DNA from: a virus
IMG/VR virus record: IMGVR_UViG_3300024433_000001
Coordinates: 1-58,212 of that record
DNA: 58,212 nt
Direction: 5' to 3' (one strand)
In this document: in pieces, positions 1 through 9,600 of the stretch
Numbering within the stretch: position 1 is the first letter of the stretch
Layout of the letters: each line of letters starts with the position of its first letter
Notes under the pieces: model-generated
Told to the model about the DNA's origin: nothing
The model's input: only the letters and a program-made list of their open reading frames with translations
The model's database searches: none
Made by a program: the position numbers and the translations under genes

Positions 1-127
1 CAAGCGTCTCCCTAGCGTTAGGCAGGACGATCCCGCGCTTTTCGGCCCAGAGCGTATAGGGCGATTTGTATGGATTAAGCCCTAACGCAGTGGCGACTTC
101 CGATGCGCCAATTCCCGCTTGGCGTTC
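1..127. repeat. Terminal direct repeat, left copy
   Basis: These 127 bases are identical to 58086-58212. An exact repeat of this length at both ends of a contig is the usual sign of a circular molecule cut open by an assembler using 127-mers. A reading frame runs unbroken through the join, which supports circularity rather than true short terminal repeats. The non-redundant genome is therefore 58,085 bp. Confidence 0.95.
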
Positions 128-199
128 CTTTATCCATTCCTCTTGTGTGAGCGTCTGGATTCCCAACTCTTTAGACATTTCAATTTCTTTGGCAGACAT
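1..199 (-). CDS. YqaJ-type recombination exonuclease, N-terminal part (gene crosses the circle join)
   Basis: This is the first part of a 326-residue protein whose remainder lies at 57304-58085; codon 67 is split by the join. Reading inward from 199 it gives the family signature around GIGASEVATALGLNPYKSP, followed by a Tyr-Thr-Leu-Trp segment, as in YqaJ/lambda-exonuclease-like phage recombinases. The start at 199 is chosen because AGGAGG lies 9 nt upstream, and the gene follows closely on the small gene at 223-471. Such enzymes resect double-stranded ends 5' to 3' to feed an annealase, here the RecT protein encoded just downstream. Confidence 0.93.
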   Translation of the reverse strand, partial: MSAKEIEMSKELGIQTLTQEEWIKERQAGIGASEVATALGLNPYKSPYTLWAEKRGIVLPNARETL

Positions 200-222
200 T
201 TGACATTGCCTCCTGTTCGGCT

Positions 223-471
223 TTATTTCCGGCTTGTTTTGGGTGGCCTGGAACGGTTCGACACCTTACGCTTTTCCGCTCGTTCGGCTTCCAGGTTCCA
301 GGCCACCACCTGTGTAAATACGCGCGATAATGGTGCGCGGAATACCTTCCTGCATCGCTCTTCCCGGAACGCAATTACATCGCCCGGCTCCAATATCACC
401 ACAAGTCTACGACCCTGATAGTTGTACGAATTCACTGTGCGACGTTTTATCCGTTTACGCAAATCGGTCAT
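223..471 (-). CDS. Small conserved phage protein, function unknown
   Basis: An 82-residue basic protein. The middle (RRLVVILEPGDVIAFREE) resembles a small beta-rich domain seen in many phage proteins of unknown role. The tail is rich in Arg and Lys and may be disordered or bind nucleic acid. It lies 24 nt upstream of the exonuclease start in the early leftward operon, 4 nt after the stop of the small membrane protein. Its Shine-Dalgarno site is modest (GAG with about 7 nt spacing). No function is assigned. Confidence 0.7.
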   Translation of the reverse strand: MTDLRKRIKRRTVNSYNYQGRRLVVILEPGDVIAFREERCRKVFRAPLSRVFTQVVAWNLEAERAEKRKVSNRSRPPKTSRK

Positions 472-474
472 GGC

Positions 475-669
475 TCATCTCTTTTGTTTTAGAATGCGCT
501 TATCCTTATCTTCTTGGTCTTGCGCATATTGCCGCGCGAACTTTCGGGACACAGCCCCGATCTTCATTTGCTTGCGTGTCCGCACACGTGGTGGGCCAAA
601 CAAATATGAGTCAATTGCCCAGACCAGCCCTACGCTCAGAGCGCCAAAGAAAAACCCTAGCCAGAACAT
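475..669 (-). CDS. Small single-pass membrane protein
   Basis: A 64-residue protein starting MFWLGFFFGALSVGLVW, a hydrophobic segment of about 18 residues that should span the membrane. A basic cytoplasmic tail follows (RVRTRKQMK, then an Arg/Lys/Asp-rich end). The start at 669 has GGAGG 7 nt upstream; longer in-frame starts lack this. It overlaps the end of the zinc-ribbon gene upstream by about 59 nt. Small early membrane proteins of this shape can act on host envelope or defence functions, but nothing here decides that. Confidence 0.65.
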   Translation of the reverse strand: MFWLGFFFGALSVGLVWAIDSYLFGPPRVRTRKQMKIGAVSRKFARQYAQDQEDKDKRILKQKR

Positions 670-874
670 AATGTAGCCTCCATCTCCGTAGGAAGGTTGG
701 CAACCACCGCGCAAATGTCTTTATGCCACGCAGCCCCGCCTTGTTTTCCTGCACACATTTCGGACAAGGATGAACCTCGTCAGCCAATGTCCGAAACCGA
801 TAACCACATTCGGAACATATACGGTCTTTGATTTCCCGACCCTCAATCCATCCGTACCACGGGTCCCACTGCAT
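611..874 (-). CDS. Small zinc-ribbon protein
   Basis: About 87 residues. Two Cys pairs (CSECG and CPKC, 17 residues between the pairs) form a probable treble-clef or zinc-ribbon site. The start at 874 (MQWDPWYG) is chosen for the AAGGA site 6-7 nt upstream. It follows directly on the AP2-HNH nuclease gene. The C-terminal 25 residues overlap the membrane protein gene and are Arg/Trp-rich. Function unknown; DNA or RNA binding is the simplest guess. Confidence 0.6.
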   Translation of the reverse strand: MQWDPWYGWIEGREIKDRICSECGYRFRTLADEVHPCPKCVQENKAGLRGIKTFARWLPTFLRRWRLHYVLARVFLWRSERRAGLGN

Positions 875-875
875 G

Positions 876-1913
876 TCAATTCCTTCCTGATTTGGGACTG
901 GGGTCATTACCAGACAACATCTCTTTTTTGAGCTTCTGGTAGCGTGCCACCTCAGCTTTCGCAAAGGTCAGTAGGTTTTTCCCAGTAATCCCGTAACGAT
1001 ACCGGTCACCGGGCATCAAGGTCTTTTTTGCCTTAAGGCACCTATGCTTAACCAAAAGAACAATTTCTGGATAACTACGTTTGAGAATATCTGCCGCACT
1101 GAAAAGGTTGTAAGACTGCTTAGGATCAATGTCGGGTAGGGTGGCAAGGCCCCATCGCACCAAACGAGGCAATCCGATATTATCGTGTTCGTCTGGGAAG
1201 TTCAGATAACAATTGTTGCCCCAGACTAGGCGTGCTGCGGCATCGTAAACACGAGCAGCATCTTCCGCTGTCTTGTGATAGCATAGGGAGAATTGGCGGC
1301 TATTGCGACCACAATAAATGGATGAATGCCATCTTGCCGTAGGTTTATGGAATGCCACGCCCTTGAAGCCCGATATCGAGCCTAGCCGAGGGCCACGTCC
1401 ACCAAGTTTTTGAGAACGGCGGTGTTCGCCAATCAATTTTGGGTTGTGTTTCTCGGGAAAGTTGAGCCAAGCAAACCCACGATATATTTTGCGCGCCGCC
1501 TCATCGTAAGCCATTGCAGCGGCCTTTTCATTATTAAACGTGCCAAGATAACGCGATCCGATATGCACTTCCCACCTATTTAGTTTAACCAGTTTTCTTA
1601 CACCTTTATATTGGCTGCTACGACCGCTATGGGGCGGCGCACTAGCCAACATCTGTCTCATCGAGCCAACTCGGAGGTTGGATTTGCGGTTATCGAGCGT
1701 GTTGCCGTTGATATGATTGACATACCAAGATTTTTTTGCGGCCAAAATCAGGCGGCACATACGGATTTGGCATTCCCCAATGGCACCCATCGCGTAAGGA
1801 ATATCTCTATTCGCCCCCTGCATTCCACAGTGCCATTTGATGCGAGATAGAAGTGGATAATCCTCATCGTCTACAATTGTGGATTTGCCTTGTGTTAAGG
1901 TGATTGTCTTCAT
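876..1913 (-). CDS. HNH endonuclease with two AP2/ERF DNA-binding domains
   Basis: 345 residues. An N-terminal HNH region carries VNHINGNTLDNRKSNLR (about residues 65-81), then two AP2 domains: one at about 98-152 (YKGVRK ... LGTFNNEKAAAMAYDEAA) and one at about 185-240 (FKGVAF ... KTAEDAARVYDAAA). AP2 domains with HNH nucleases mark a family of mobile homing-type endonucleases. The C-terminal 80 residues look like a further helical DNA-binding segment. It sits between the regulator at 1938-2204 and the recombination genes. Whether it is still a mobile element or serves the phage cannot be told. Confidence 0.88.
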   Translation of the reverse strand: MKTITLTQGKSTIVDDEDYPLLSRIKWHCGMQGANRDIPYAMGAIGECQIRMCRLILAAKKSWYVNHINGNTLDNRKSNLRVGSMRQMLASAPPHSGRSSQYKGVRKLVKLNRWEVHIGSRYLGTFNNEKAAAMAYDEAARKIYRGFAWLNFPEKHNPKLIGEHRRSQKLGGRGPRLGSISGFKGVAFHKPTARWHSSIYCGRNSRQFSLCYHKTAEDAARVYDAAARLVWGNNCYLNFPDEHDNIGLPRLVRWGLATLPDIDPKQSYNLFSAADILKRSYPEIVLLVKHRCLKAKKTLMPGDRYRYGITGKNLLTFAKAEVARYQKLKKEMLSGNDPSPKSGRN

Positions 1914-1937
1914 GATACCAAGTTCTCTTTCTCTGGA

Positions 1938-2204
1938 TTAGGCGCGCCAACTGGGTTTACTGCTTCCGTTGGCAATCCGTTCATATTCCGTTGGCAATCC
2001 GTTCACAAGATCGTCCAGATTGATCCCAAAAACCTGCGCGATAACGTTTAACGCATCGATATCAGGTTTGTTGCGCCCAGCTTCCCAGCGCCATAGGTCG
2101 TGTTCATTGGTTTTTCGACCGGCCTCGCACATTCTGCTGGCAACCTGCACGCGCTCAAACCCACGAGACTCTCGCCATGCTATAATTCGTTGTCCTAGCG
2201 TCAT
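1938..2204 (-). CDS. Cro/CI-like helix-turn-helix regulator
   Basis: An 88-residue XRE-family protein: the helix-turn-helix covers roughly residues 18-60 (VQVASRMCEAGRKTNEHDLW, then RWEAGRNKPDIDALN), followed by the usual FGINLDDL end of the fold. There is no peptidase or dimerisation domain, so it is Cro-sized. The start at 2204 has GGGAG 8 nt upstream; the ATG at 2219 would fall on the predicted transcription start. It is the first gene of the early leftward operon and has its own promoter at 2226-2254. Its targets are unknown; the dyads in the 35-39 kb region are candidates. Confidence 0.88.
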   Translation of the reverse strand: MTLGQRIIAWRESRGFERVQVASRMCEAGRKTNEHDLWRWEAGRNKPDIDALNVIAQVFGINLDDLVNGLPTEYERIANGSSKPSWRA

Positions 2205-2225
2205 ATTTCGTTCTCCCATGACATA

Positions 2226-2254
2226 ATTTTAACAGATTGTGAATGTAAAGTCAA
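2226..2254 (-). promoter_or_regulatory. Sigma70-like promoter of the early leftward operon
   Basis: On the minus strand TTGACT, a 17-bp spacer, then TAAAAT. The predicted transcription start is near 2219, giving a leader of about 15 nt before the regulator's start codon. It faces the recombination and replication genes. Confidence 0.7.
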
Positions 2255-2357
2255 GTAGTTTATTGAACTTTTTGCCCGCCCTAAGCTGGTGGTATGTATA
2301 GACATGCGCAGTCTCCTTATCGCCACACCAAAAAATTCTTAGAAATCTGGAGACATG

Positions 2358-2387
2358 AGGCCCCGGGGAAAGGAGAAACCGGGGCCT
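2358..2387. terminator. Strong GC hairpin between late and early operons
   Basis: AGGCCCCGG pairs perfectly with CCGGGGCCT (9 bp, two further wobble pairs) around a 12-nt purine loop. It lies downstream of the last late gene (2442-2993), where late transcription should end before it runs into the early operon. No U-run follows directly on either strand, so it may be a weak or factor-assisted terminator, or an mRNA-stabilising stem. Confidence 0.5.
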
Positions 2388-2441
2388 TGGTGTGGCAGGA
2401 AGCAGGCGGTGGGGAGGCCGCCTGCCGTAGAAGACATTTGG

Positions 2442-2993
2442 TTAGGTTAGATCGGGGTCGTAAACTGCATATACCTCCATGTGGGTGCTCTCTTTACACC
2501 AACGGTTGAGGTCGGCTGGGCTTGGATGTTTTACAACCATGCGTGGCTCGGCCATCCGCAGGAACTCTGCGGCGCTCTCAGAACAGTAATCCAGGCTGGG
2601 GATGTTCAGCCACCGCAATCGCAACCGTTGGCCCAAAACACCTACCGGATCGTATAGCCGTTTTCTTTTTGGCAACGCGAGTTTGTATTTGATAGCGTCA
2701 ATAATTATCCAACAATCAGTATTTGTCCAGTGTTTACCTCGCCAGAATTTGAGCCGATATTTGCCGCCCAGATACCGATCAATAGACTCTTTATGGTATA
2801 AAACGCCTTGAGTCGCTACCATGCCACGCTCGAACATCCACATGGCATGATTGTAGTATCCAGGCGAACGATTTCTGCTCGTATGCCACTTGATCCGCCA
2901 CGAGATCCAGGATCTGACGTTGTCGGACAACACGAGCAACGGCATATCGACTGCCGGAATGCCAACAACTTCGGTTGTTGTAAGGTATTTCAT
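2442..2993 (-). CDS. Permuted papain-like (YiiX/NlpC-P60 related) hydrolase, probable
   Basis: 183 residues. The order of likely catalytic residues is His first (PGYYNHAMWMF, about residue 49) and Cys later (LDYCSESAAEFL, about residue 137), as in circularly permuted papain-fold enzymes. The segment KRLYDPVGVLGQRLRLRWLN matches the Y-D...G helix seen before the Cys in phage members of this group. Such proteins cleave peptide or acyl bonds in the envelope. It is the last late gene, just after the M15 peptidase, consistent with lysis or cell-wall entry. AAGGGG lies 7 nt before the ATG. Confidence 0.55.
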   Translation of the reverse strand: MKYLTTTEVVGIPAVDMPLLVLSDNVRSWISWRIKWHTSRNRSPGYYNHAMWMFERGMVATQGVLYHKESIDRYLGGKYRLKFWRGKHWTNTDCWIIIDAIKYKLALPKRKRLYDPVGVLGQRLRLRWLNIPSLDYCSESAAEFLRMAEPRMVVKHPSPADLNRWCKESTHMEVYAVYDPDLT

Positions 2994-3155
2994 TCTGTGG
3001 CCCCTTGCAACATAATACAGACCCGTGGCTAGCGCAGTCCAACTGTGGCAAGAGGCCGCAGTTGTCTCTCTGGATGCGGGGACAAGCGAGGTGATGTGCC
3101 ACCAACCATGGGTCTGTATGTCTCGAATTGTGTCATATCCTTTGCCGTTGTCCCG

Positions 3156-3620
3156 TCACAGGCATTGCAAGGCCCCCTTCGGATTTTTCAGCCCTCCATC
3201 TCTGTTATCGGCGTGCACATGTCCATCTTCATAATCGTCTCTTACCCAATCAAAATGATTCCGGGCCGCTTCGCCGACTGCCCGCTGCGGAATGCGGTCG
3301 CCCACCCGAACCACCTTAGCATAGAAATCCATCGCTATTCCACCATGGCCCGGCAGATGCTTCGAGTGCCGCGATACCGGCCCGCCATTGTCCAGCCAGC
3401 CGAACCGCGCGCCAAGCGCCGCATTGTCCGCCCGTGTCCGCGTACCGCTTGTGACGATGATTGCGACCTCTTCACCTTTCAACTGGCAGAGCTCGGCCCG
3501 CACCGCTTCAGCGCTGCGGATAAGCGACGGATGCACCGTGACAAGCCCTTCGCCATTCGCAAACTCGTACAGCCGGAAATGCTCGGACAACGGGAAATCG
3601 TTTGGTCGTTCACCCATCAT
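3156..3620 (-). CDS. Peptidase M15 family endolysin-like protein
   Basis: 154 residues with the zinc-peptidase pattern: SEHFRLYEF at the N-terminus, SGTRT, then His and Asp ligands in SRHSKHLPGHGGIAMDF, and the final HxH in DGHVHAD. This is the M15_3 layout of phage peptidoglycan peptidases, cutting the peptide stem. There is no signal peptide or membrane anchor, so release needs a holin or pinholin. The ATG overlaps the stop of the 8.5-kb gene upstream (ATGA), implying translational coupling. Confidence in the family is high; lysis versus virion-associated use is not settled. Confidence 0.88.
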   Translation of the reverse strand: MMGERPNDFPLSEHFRLYEFANGEGLVTVHPSLIRSAEAVRAELCQLKGEEVAIIVTSGTRTRADNAALGARFGWLDNGGPVSRHSKHLPGHGGIAMDFYAKVVRVGDRIPQRAVGEAARNHFDWVRDDYEDGHVHADNRDGGLKNPKGALQCL

Positions 3621-6600
3621 CTCGTTGTTGACCTTCCTGGACGCGTGAATTGACGGCCCCGAAGTGTTTGGCGACGTTGAGCAACCCCCTCACCCTTAAC
3701 TTTATCGCGTCCCCACCACGTCTCAAGTTTTGTATGTAGTTCCCTAGCCCATTTCTGGCTTTCTTCAACCATCTCACGTTGTGTTGGTGTCAAAAAGTCG
3801 CGCATGAACCGTTTCCGGTCAGTGTCGGATAGTCCGTACAAAGGATCAATATAGAGAAGAGATCGTTTGAAGTTCTCGACAGTGTTTTCTTCACCAACAT
3901 ATTTCTTTTTTGCGGCAAGAAACGCTTTATAGTTGTCGTTGATAGCCGCCCACTTCATGTTGCGGATTTTACTGGGCGGGAAGATCCCCTTCGTTTCTTT
4001 GCCCAAAACCGTTTTACGATAAGCGGTTTTCAACTCCAATGTTGCATAATACGCGTTCAACCTTGGTTGCGATACGCCAATAAAGTTTCGGGCGAAGTAA
4101 TCCGCTTTCACCGTTTCGCCAGTCTGTTTGGCAAGGCCCCTAACGGCCCGAGCCTCTTCCGCTAAACCTAGGAAGCCCGCTGCGGCCTCAATACGGCTAA
4201 TTGCCTTTGGCCGAGTTGGCTCGGGGAACAACCGCATACCTGTGACAACTTCCATCACCGTCTTTACATCGGGACGTATACCGAATACCACCTTTTTGAC
4301 AGGAGCGAGCGCCGCCTGTTTTGCAAGTTCACCCAAAGTGATTTGGTTATTAGCATATTTGGGATAATGCTCTATAATCTCGTTTATACCGAACACTTCA
4401 AGAACGTCGCCCAACGCGCCAGCGCTTCGCAATAGACGGATAGAGCCGTCTGGGTTACGCCCAAAAATAATATGTGGGGTTGCGCGTTCCCAACTGCTAA
4501 GCTCATCTTCTTCATCGGGGAACATTAAATGATTCCAGAACCACATGGCGCCATACAACCACAAAATCCGCGACATTGCTAATGTGCGAAATGCTGTGGT
4601 TGCAACGGTTTTGCCAACCGCTCCGGCTACAGCGCCCGTCTTTTCTTTGGCTTTGCCATAGACATAAGAGTTGCCAATCAACCGATATGTCCGGCCCATG
4701 TTGATTTCCTGCCAACTCCAGAACGGATACCAATGTTGGCGTATGACATCACCAAGTTCTGTCAGGTTTCTATAATCTCCAAGCAAATTGCGCGCCATAT
4801 GGGCTGCTGCAATATCGTCACCCAAATCTCGCCGAAGCGCTTCGACAACCCTTGGGTTTGCGCCACCATAATGAATGAGGTTGCCTTGTTTGAACTGGTC
4901 TCGGTAATAGAGAAAAGCTGCGTGCCGCAAAAGGTTCTCACGAAACATAGTCCATTTTTTTACAAAATCAAAATAATCGCTTACAATAGTCATGGCGTTG
5001 GTTTGTGAAGTATAGAATCGTTTGAATAAAGCCAAATTCTTTATGTCTGGGATTTCTGCGCGGGTCATTGAAGAAGAAATTACACATAGATCACGGGATA
5101 GCTCAAGTTCTTCAGTGATATTCTCGGGGTTACGATAAAATGCCCATAATTGGTCTACCGTAGGGACCACATATCGCGACCGTAATGCGCCTGGCGCCGC
5201 AGCAATGAGAGGATCAAGGTCACCTGTAAAATTACGGGCATTGTAGCCAAGCCCACGCTTGGGGTTCATCAACGTCCATTGTTTCCAATGACCCATAAGG
5301 TTACGCGATATACCACGTTCTACTTCGTTTGCCGTAGGCTTTCCCATCGCATTAAGTTGATGGACGATTTCTGTAGGCAATACCATTGCTTTGTGTGGCC
5401 CACCCATAGCGATCACCGTCTTTATCTGATCTCTGGATAGGCCTGGGAAAATACCGCTGCGTTCCAGATTTTCTACTGCTGCCGCTGGAATTGTATACAC
5501 AGGGAAAAACATGTTGCCGGATACGGATTGCCAGGGTTCATATCCATTGGGGATTAGGTCGTCCCATCCCAGATATTTGTCGCCAAGCCGATCTTGAACC
5601 ATTTTGCGTTTGTCGTTAAGCGCTTTGAAAATGCCTTTTGCCGCAATCCCAGCTTTTTGGTCTCCATACCGCATGATCAGATAGTTGACAAACGAAAACC
5701 ACTGATCCGAACCTGTGTCCAAAGATAGGTCATCTTCTTCAACAACCAAATCATCAAACTCGCCTAGCTCGATTGCACCCTTGTCGTACTCGCGCTGAAT
5801 CATATTTATAAACATCGCCAGCCGCTGACGGTATGGCATGGTTGGGTCCAGTTCCCAGAGTTCGTCGCTTAATTCTACTGCCCTAGCCTTCTCGTCCCTA
5901 TTCAGGCCGCGACCTTCTTCACGTGCTGTTTCCTGAAGCCCCCGGATAGCGCCTCGTAATTGTCTGATCTTTGCTACAACCTTCGGCCCACCAACAAGCG
6001 CCTCGAAGTTCATGGCCTTAGCGCCTGCCTTAAGCTCATCCAACCTATCATATCGGTCGCCGATCATGCGTAACGCTTTTTCTTTCTCGACCTCAACCAT
6101 CGCCTCAACCATCCATTCGCTTTCAGCTTGGATATAATCGGTATTGTAATCGTACTCTTCCGGCAGGCTTTCGCCTTTGACACGTTTTTTCTGGAACCCT
6201 CTTTTCATTCGTCGTAGCTTTCTGCCACCTAACCCACGACGCAATTTGAGCTTTGTCAGGACTTGCTGATGATAATACTGTTTCCGGTCAATTCCTTTCA
6301 GGATGCCGTATTCTTTAAGCATTTCACCAAGTACGTCAAGTAGCCGCTTCCGCTTGTTAAGCGCTTGCTGAATGGCCGGTGAACGCGCAACCGCGTTTCT
6401 AAATGTGATGAGATTTTCTTCAAGTTCTTCTATAGACTCATAACCGGATCGTAACGGTTCGCCAAACTTCCTGACAGACTCGTGCATGTTTAACATTATC
6501 AGATACCATTCAAAGGTGTCTTTTTCTTCAGGCGTTTTGAGGCTGCTTAATACATCAGCGATTTCCTCCTGTGTTTTTAGCAAAAGTTCATCTATACGAC

Positions 6601-9600
6601 CCCTGAACAACCGAAGTACTTCGTTTACAACAGCAAACTCGTCGGTATTGGGCAAGTGCTGATAGGCGCGAGTGGCTCGATGGCCTAACACCCTTAAAGT
6701 TTCTCGGATGCGCTCGGTCATTGTGAGGGTCGTAACGCCGTGCGCCGCTTTTCGCCGTCGTTCAACTTCTGGACTTAACGCTTTAACTGGGAGTTGCTTG
6801 GGACCGTACTCCGGCGGTTGCGATTCCCGAACCACACGACCTTTGACTTCTGCTCCGAAAAAGCGCTCATCTTGCTGATTGGCTTTGGGGCTTAGGATGG
6901 ATGTCATATTGTCCAAGTCGAAACCAGCTAAGATATGACCTTCTTCAAACAAACGGTCCAGGGCTAGTCCGCGATCAGAATCGGCAGTGGGAAACCCATG
7001 AACGCCGATGATGACCCTTGTCGCACCAAATCGACGCGCTTGGCCCCGAAGATAATCCAGGGCGGGCTTATAATGGTTAAAAATCCCGTATGGAACAGAT
7101 TGGATAGCGTTCAACTCATTCCGCGGGTTGCTGTAAAGCACAGTAACTTTATCTGCATCTGTTTCAATAGCCGCAAATATCTTGGCTGTCTGACTTGGCG
7201 TGACATGTTGTTTGCCCAATAAGCCTTGTTCTCGAGCGTACACATCTCCGCGCGCCGATTCTGGAAGCGCAGCAATACCTTGTTCTATAGTCTTATCTCT
7301 GTCTTTGTAACTCAAAAGGTTGTAAGTGTCATGGTCTATGATTATGTGTCCCCGCAAACCTGGAGCATACTGATGATACTGCTCAGTGACAAGGGCATCA
7401 GCGAACGACATAGTAACGTCGCCGCTAGGATGGTTATGGAGAAGATAGTAACCGTCTGCGCCCAACCGCTCGATACGGCGTTTCATGGCCGCGAAATGCC
7501 GCAGGGACGCTGATGGTTTATGCGTGGATGGACGTGCGACAGTAAGCCCAGGAAGCCCGGCAGTCATTCCCTCATGGGCGACAATCCGGTCTCCTTTAAC
7601 ATAAATTATTCGGAAAGTTTCAATCCGAGGATCGCGGTACACTTGAAGAAGGGCCGCCAACTCCCCTATGTCCGCAAACGTCTGGCCTCGGAGATCGATA
7701 CGACCTTTCCGGGCGAGGGTGTCTGTGATTCGAGTTCCGAGCGTAACAACTCCGCCTGTCCTCGGGGTAACACGGCGTCGTGCCGCCCGCTTAGCGGGTA
7801 GTACACCTCGAGCACGTTCGGCGGCAAGGTCCGCGGCTTGAAGTGCGTCAGCAAGGGTTTCTTGCGGGACATATTCAGGCTCCTTTTCATCTATTATAAA
7901 CGGTTTAACAGCAGATTGGTAGTCTTTTTTTGGTTCTTTAACCAAGCCCTGCTCCCCGGGTTTCGGTTCTACGGTTTCCTCATACGCCTCTTTTGGTTCC
8001 GCCCGTAACTGTCCGATAATATCGTCAACGCGCTTTGTACTTTCTTTGTTTTGCTCCAGCACAGCCCGCTGCCGAGTCAGCGCATCAACAGCGCGTTCTT
8101 TGTCGCCATACAAGTCAACAGCTTGTTTTGCGGCCTCATCAAGCGAGATATCCAGCCTGAACAGTTCGCCTTGGGCTTCTACGGCAGGAGCAGGCTTGGG
8201 CGCAACGCCTTTCTCGGCAAGCGTGGGTTTGGCCGACACCACCCCTTCCGGCACCTCGGCAGGTCCCTCAAAATCTCTAACATCGAACAGGTCGGCATCT
8301 GCTTTCCCTGTATCAAACAACTCGCCTCGCGCATGGGCTTTCTCCAAACGTTCCGCTTCAGTAGGCTCAGCCGTTTTACGGGCCTGAACTTTGCGTGGTC
8401 GTATAGGTTCGGCATAACGCTCAACGGAAGCGCGCGCAGGTTTCTTTTTCTCTGCCGCAGCAATTTCAGCTTGTTGCCGCTGAAACTCCTCAAGCGCGTA
8501 TGGATACAGCGGGTTGTCGGCGCGAATCACCTCTTTGACGTTAAGCGACTCAAAATCGGCTACATGCACCGTATCGTCATCTGTCAAATCTTTTCCGCCA
8601 CGGTCGCCAGCGTCCGTTACGCGCCGCCATTCGCCCTGGAAATATAGAAGATCGCCAATGTTAAGTTCCGTTTCGTTGATTTCGTGGGTCGGTTGGCGTG
8701 GCACGCGCTCAATAAAACCTTCGCCCGTAACCTTGGCTTCGGCGCCTACATCCATTATGGTAGACCCAACAAAAAGCGGCCTAAGCTCGCTTGGGTCGGG
8801 ATTGTCGGTTACGGGCAACCCCAGATCCCGCGCTCGAGCAAGGGCCGTATCCCATGCAAACACACCCCCTCGCTGCCAAATGCCTGGCGGTAAACGGCCA
8901 CCAAAATCGTCCACTATATTAAGGCCGGTTGGCGGTTGAATACCCGATTGCCGCATCTCGGCGCGAAACAAACGTAACGGTTCGTTGACTTCTTTGCCTT
9001 TGGGAAGTTTCCGGGGCTTCCTTACCCGTTTGGGTTGTGCGGTAGGTTCCTCGCTAACGATTTCTGCCGAAACAAATATACCTTTATGGCCGGCATTTCT
9101 AACTGCTTGTTCTGCCCCAAACGCTGTTTTTGCGCTAACAGTGAAATGGCGGTCTACATCCTCTGGGACCTTCCTCGGACCAACTGTAACTATCTGGCGA
9201 AGCGTTACATCCCATTCTTGTTCAGCACGAGGCCGAACCTTGCGCTTAGGCTTTTCAGTAGGAACAATAGGCGCGACCAGATCAATGCCAGCCTCATGAA
9301 GTTGGCTGATTTTGCCGCCCGTCAACGGTCCGAAGGCGTCAGATTCTGTAACTTTCCGCCCATCATATTCGCGGACACGCCAACCCTTTCCCCTCATACT
9401 GGTCCATCGCCGGCCCAGTACGCCCAAGGCGCGATTTTTCAGGACAGCTTCGGGCAGTGGCGCTTCAGGCGGCATGGCTTCTTCTGGAACCAATGCCGGG
9501 GGGGCCAATTCTGCTTCAGGGACGGCTTTCTCTGGTTCGGCGGGGCGTTTGCCCTCCGGTACGGATATCGGCACTATGGCGGCCCACCCCTTGTGCCAAT

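Noticed and set aside
2294-2509. Plus-strand frame opposite the end of the late operon
   Set aside because: It reads through the GC hairpin, has no Shine-Dalgarno site, and lies opposite the convincing gene at 2442-2993.
2791-3105. Minus-strand frame covering the gap between the M15 peptidase and the papain-like gene
   Set aside because: It overlaps the start of a convincing gene in another frame and has no ribosome binding site.
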